This document shows, piece by piece, positions 61,968 to 64,000 of a stretch of 64,000 nt of DNA. The first letter of the stretch is position 1, and each line of letters opens with the position of its first letter. The stretch covers positions 310,001 to 374,000 of the forward strand of contig NZ_BMUY01000010.1 in the NCBI RefSeq assembly GCF_014650435.1, in the 5' to 3' direction. The notes under the pieces are model-generated. The model saw only the letters and a program-made list of their open reading frames with translations, had not been told where the DNA came from and ran no database searches. The stretch comes from Streptomyces tendae. Its GTDB lineage: Bacteria; Actinomycetota; Actinomycetes; Streptomycetales; Streptomycetaceae. Made by a program: the position numbers and the translations under genes.

Positions 61968-62126
61968 GTGCCCTTCACCACCGCACTGGCTCGCTGGCCG
62001 CCGCGGTCCTCGCCCTGCCCGCGCCGGCACCTGGCGGTCACCCCTCATCCGGGCCGCTTCGGTGCCTGCGCGGGCCGCGCACACGGCCCCGGCCTCCCCG
62101 CCGGGTTCCGTGCGCGAGCCGGTGGA
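61968..62126 (+). pseudogene. Possible remnant of a secreted-protein gene
   Basis: GTAGGAGAAGC precedes a GTG at 61968. The first codons read PFTTALAR, then the hydrophobic SLAAAVLALPAPA signal-like stretch continues only in another frame. No stop-free continuation of a plausible mature protein is visible before the catalase gene. This looks like a decayed signal peptide coding region, but could be chance. Confidence 0.2.
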
Positions 62127-63590
62127 TCAGTCCTCGCGCAGGGCGCGGACCGCCTCCTCCACGCGCTTGCCGTACTCGGGGTCGGCCGCGTGGAAGTGCG
62201 CGAGGTTCTTCTCCACGACGTCGTTGCGCGAGACCTGGGACAGACCGCCGGCGAGGTTCGCGACCAGGCGCTGCTTCTCGTCCTCGCTCATCAGCCGGTA
62301 CAGCGCACCGGCCTGCACGAAAGGGTCGTCCTTGGTGTGCAGCGGCGCCTCGTGGGTGCCGGTGTGGCCGGACACGGGGAGCGGCGCGGCCAGCGGGCGG
62401 CCGGTCTCGGCCGGGCCGTCGTAGGAGTTCGGCTCGTAGTTCTTGGCGTACCGGTCCTGCGCGTTGGACGCCATCAGGCCGTCGCGGCCGTAGTTGGCGG
62501 CGCCGCCGGGCACGGCCTTCGGGGCGTTCACCGCGAGCTGGGTGTGGTTGACGCCCAGGCGGTAGCGGTGCGCGTCCGCGTAGGCGAACAGCCGGCCCTG
62601 GAGCATCTTGTCGGGGGAGGGGCCGATGCCGGGCACGAAGTTGTTCGGGGAGAACGCGGCCTGCTCGACCTCCGCGAAGACGTTGTCCGGGTTGCGGTCG
62701 AGGACCAGCCGGCCGACACGCTTGAGCGGGTAGTCGGCGTGCGGCCACACCTTGGTCACGTCGAACGGGTTGAAGCGGTAGTTCGCCGCCTCGGCCACCG
62801 GCATCAGCTGCACGTGCAGCGTCCAGGACGGGTACACGCCCCGCTCGATCGCCTGCACCAGGTCCGTCTGGTGCGAGGTCGGGTCCTCGCCCGCGAGCTT
62901 CGCGGCCTCGTCGGCGGTCAGGCAGCGGATGCCCTGGTCCGTCTTGAAGTGGTACTTGACGAAGAAGGACTCGCCCTTGGCGTTCGTCCACTGGTAGGTG
63001 TGCGAGCCGAAGCCGTCCATGTGGCGGTACGACGCCGGGATGCCGCGGTCGCCCATCAGCCAGGTCACCTGGTGCGTGGCCTCGGGGGAGTGCGCCCAGA
63101 AGTCGAAGACGTTGTCCGGCTCCTGACGGCCCGTGAACGGGTCGCGCTTCTGCGAGTGGATGAAGTCGGGGAACTTGATCGGGTCCTTGATGAAGAACAC
63201 CGGGGTGTTGTTGCCGACGAGGTCGTAGTTGCCCTCCTCGGTGTAGAACTTCACCGCGAAGCCGCGCGGGTCGCGGACCGCGTCCGCGCCGCCGAGGGAG
63301 TCGGCCACGGTGGAGAAGCGCAGGAAGACCTCGGTGCGCCGGCCGACCGTGCTCAGGAAGTCGGCGTGCGTGAAGCCGCTGACGTCGTCGGTCACCTCGA
63401 AGTGGCCGTAGGCGCCGGAGCCGCGGGCGTGCACCACGCGCTCCGGGATGCGCTCGCGGTTGAAGCGGGCGAGCTTCTCGATGAGGTGCTGGTCCTGGAT
63501 CAGGAGGGGACCGCCGATGCCGGCGGAAGCGGAGTTCTGGTTGTCGGCGACCGGGGCGCCGGACTCGGTGGTGAGCACGCGCTGCGACAT
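62127..63590 (-). CDS. katA: Monofunctional heme catalase (small-subunit, KatA-type)
   Basis: A 487-residue catalase that converts hydrogen peroxide to water and oxygen. The heme-pocket His54 is in RVVHARGSGAYG, Asn127/128 in YDLVGNNTPVFFIKD, and the proximal heme ligand Tyr337 in RLFAYADAHRYRLG. Length and motifs fit small-subunit clade-3-type catalases. GGAAGG is seven bases before the ATG. It lies 200 bases downstream of tartronate semialdehyde reductase. Its placement fits removal of peroxide from oxidase-type xanthine or glycolate turnover, which is inference. Confidence 0.94.
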   Translation of the reverse strand: MSQRVLTTESGAPVADNQNSASAGIGGPLLIQDQHLIEKLARFNRERIPERVVHARGSGAYGHFEVTDDVSGFTHADFLSTVGRRTEVFLRFSTVADSLGGADAVRDPRGFAVKFYTEEGNYDLVGNNTPVFFIKDPIKFPDFIHSQKRDPFTGRQEPDNVFDFWAHSPEATHQVTWLMGDRGIPASYRHMDGFGSHTYQWTNAKGESFFVKYHFKTDQGIRCLTADEAAKLAGEDPTSHQTDLVQAIERGVYPSWTLHVQLMPVAEAANYRFNPFDVTKVWPHADYPLKRVGRLVLDRNPDNVFAEVEQAAFSPNNFVPGIGPSPDKMLQGRLFAYADAHRYRLGVNHTQLAVNAPKAVPGGAANYGRDGLMASNAQDRYAKNYEPNSYDGPAETGRPLAAPLPVSGHTGTHEAPLHTKDDPFVQAGALYRLMSEDEKQRLVANLAGGLSQVSRNDVVEKNLAHFHAADPEYGKRVEEAVRALRED

Positions 63591-63641
63591 CGTGGACCTT
63601 CCGTGGCCTTGCAGACGAGGGTTCAGCGGAAGCAGCTGGAT

Positions 63642-63704
63642 GGAAACTGTTTTCCGCTTTGTGGAGCCTAGATTTGGGAGAGTGGCACGTCAACAGTTTG
63701 TTGA
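63642..63704. promoter_or_regulatory. Two palindromes upstream of katA
   Basis: GGAAACTGTTTTCC (63642-63655) contains GGAAA/TTTCC arms, and TCAACA-GTT-TGTTGA (63690-63704) is a perfect 6-base-arm palindrome. Both lie in the 199-base gap between the reductase stop and katA. The first, on the minus strand, reads GGAAAACAGTTTCC and resembles the centre of the gcl operator. Confidence 0.45.
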
Positions 63705-63789
63705 AGTGGGTTCCGGGCGGCGCCGCCGCTCGGGCGCGACAGGACAGGTGTCAGCGGCGGCGCCACCCGGAGGTCTCGGGGAGGGTGCG

Positions 63790-64000
63790 TCAGACCTGGG
63801 CGCCGGAGAGGCGCTCCACGGCCCGCAGCAGGGCGGAGTGGTCCAGGCCGCCGTCGCCCTGGGCGCGCAGCGACGCGACCAGCTGGGCCACCACGGCGCC
63901 CACCGGCAGGGCGGCACCGACGTTGCGGGCGGCGTCGGTGACGATGCCCATGTCCTTGTGGTGCAGGTCGATGCGGAAGCCCGGCTTGAAGTCGCGGCCC
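63790..64000 (-). CDS. glxR: 2-hydroxy-3-oxopropionate (tartronate semialdehyde) reductase, partial
   Basis: The minus-strand frame from the window edge to TGA at 63790 encodes about 69 C-terminal residues: GRDFKPGFRIDLHHKDMGIV, TDAARNVGAALPVGAVVAQL and LDHSALLRAVERLSGAQV. F-x-x-x-LHxKDxxI is the signature of the beta-hydroxyacid dehydrogenase C-terminal domain, and the ending fits GlxR/GarR. The N-terminal NAD-binding part lies beyond the window. It would reduce the gcl product to glycerate. Confidence 0.85.
   Translation of the reverse strand, partial: GRDFKPGFRIDLHHKDMGIVTDAARNVGAALPVGAVVAQLVASLRAQGDGGLDHSALLRAVERLSGAQV

Noticed and set aside
61788..63671. Plus-strand frame of 627 codons opposite the catalase
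   Set aside because: Antisense shadow of a clear catalase gene.

Overview
The window is high-GC actinobacterial chromosome. Codon third positions are almost all G or C, GTG starts and 4-base ATGA/GTGA gene overlaps are common, and the gene families are typical of Streptomyces. Gene content and order at the right end (glyoxylate carboligase, catalase, tartronate semialdehyde reductase) recall the gcl region of S. coelicolor, but that is from memory and was not searched. I saw no rRNA, tRNA, CRISPR array, insertion sequence or prophage.

Layout. 1-8.2 kb is a purine catabolism block: a PucR-type regulator (cut by the window edge) divergent from a three-subunit molybdenum hydroxylase of the xanthine dehydrogenase type, an AzgA-type purine permease and the maturation factor XdhC. 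8.3-13.6 kb is a miscellany: a protein of unknown function, an AraC regulator, a cupin, an SGNH hydrolase, a secreted endonuclease/exonuclease/phosphatase-fold protein, an SRPBCC protein and a polysaccharide-deacetylase lipoprotein. 13.7-27.3 kb is a glycan operon: a UDP-xylose-synthase-like SDR, then twelve same-strand genes, nearly all with ATGA overlaps, that would make an activated heptose (GmhA, HldE, GmhB homologues), transfer it (GT9, GT4 and GT2 enzymes) and carbamoylate a sugar (NodU/TobZ type). 27.4-30.6 kb (minus) holds a DUF3040 protein, a pyruvyl-transferase-like protein and two membrane proteins. 31.0-34.9 kb is one large nSTAND ATPase with 14 WD40 blades.

35.1-39.3 kb is an envelope module around Asp23/Gls24-like proteins. 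An ECF sigma factor with a zinc-binding anti-sigma-like/Asp23 fusion and a short Asp23-like protein face, across a perfect inverted repeat, an operon of Asp23, DUF2273-like and AmaP-like membrane proteins. 39.5-44.8 kb has an AlkZ-like winged-helix protein, a LAL-type LuxR regulator and a GAF-like LuxR regulator, with a hidden small transcription unit between the first two. 44.9-48.2 kb is a pair of acyl-CoA synthetases.

48.2-58.0 kb is the most unusual stretch. A minus-strand run encodes a Tat-exported ALF-repeat/coiled-coil protein of about 1,119 residues, a secreted protein with two nuclease-like regions, and a cytoplasmic YwqG-like protein. I propose these as an unlinked toxin-delivery module with a candidate immunity gene. 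Divergent from it are a small exported protein and an FG-GAP protein whose trypsin-like domain has lost its catalytic His and Ser. 58.0-64 kb has a zinc-ribbon/Mrr-like protein, glyoxylate carboligase behind a palindromic operator, two small conserved proteins, a clade-3-type catalase and the start-less end of tartronate semialdehyde reductase. Together with the purine block at the left, this could carry purine nitrogen and carbon through glyoxylate into glycerate.
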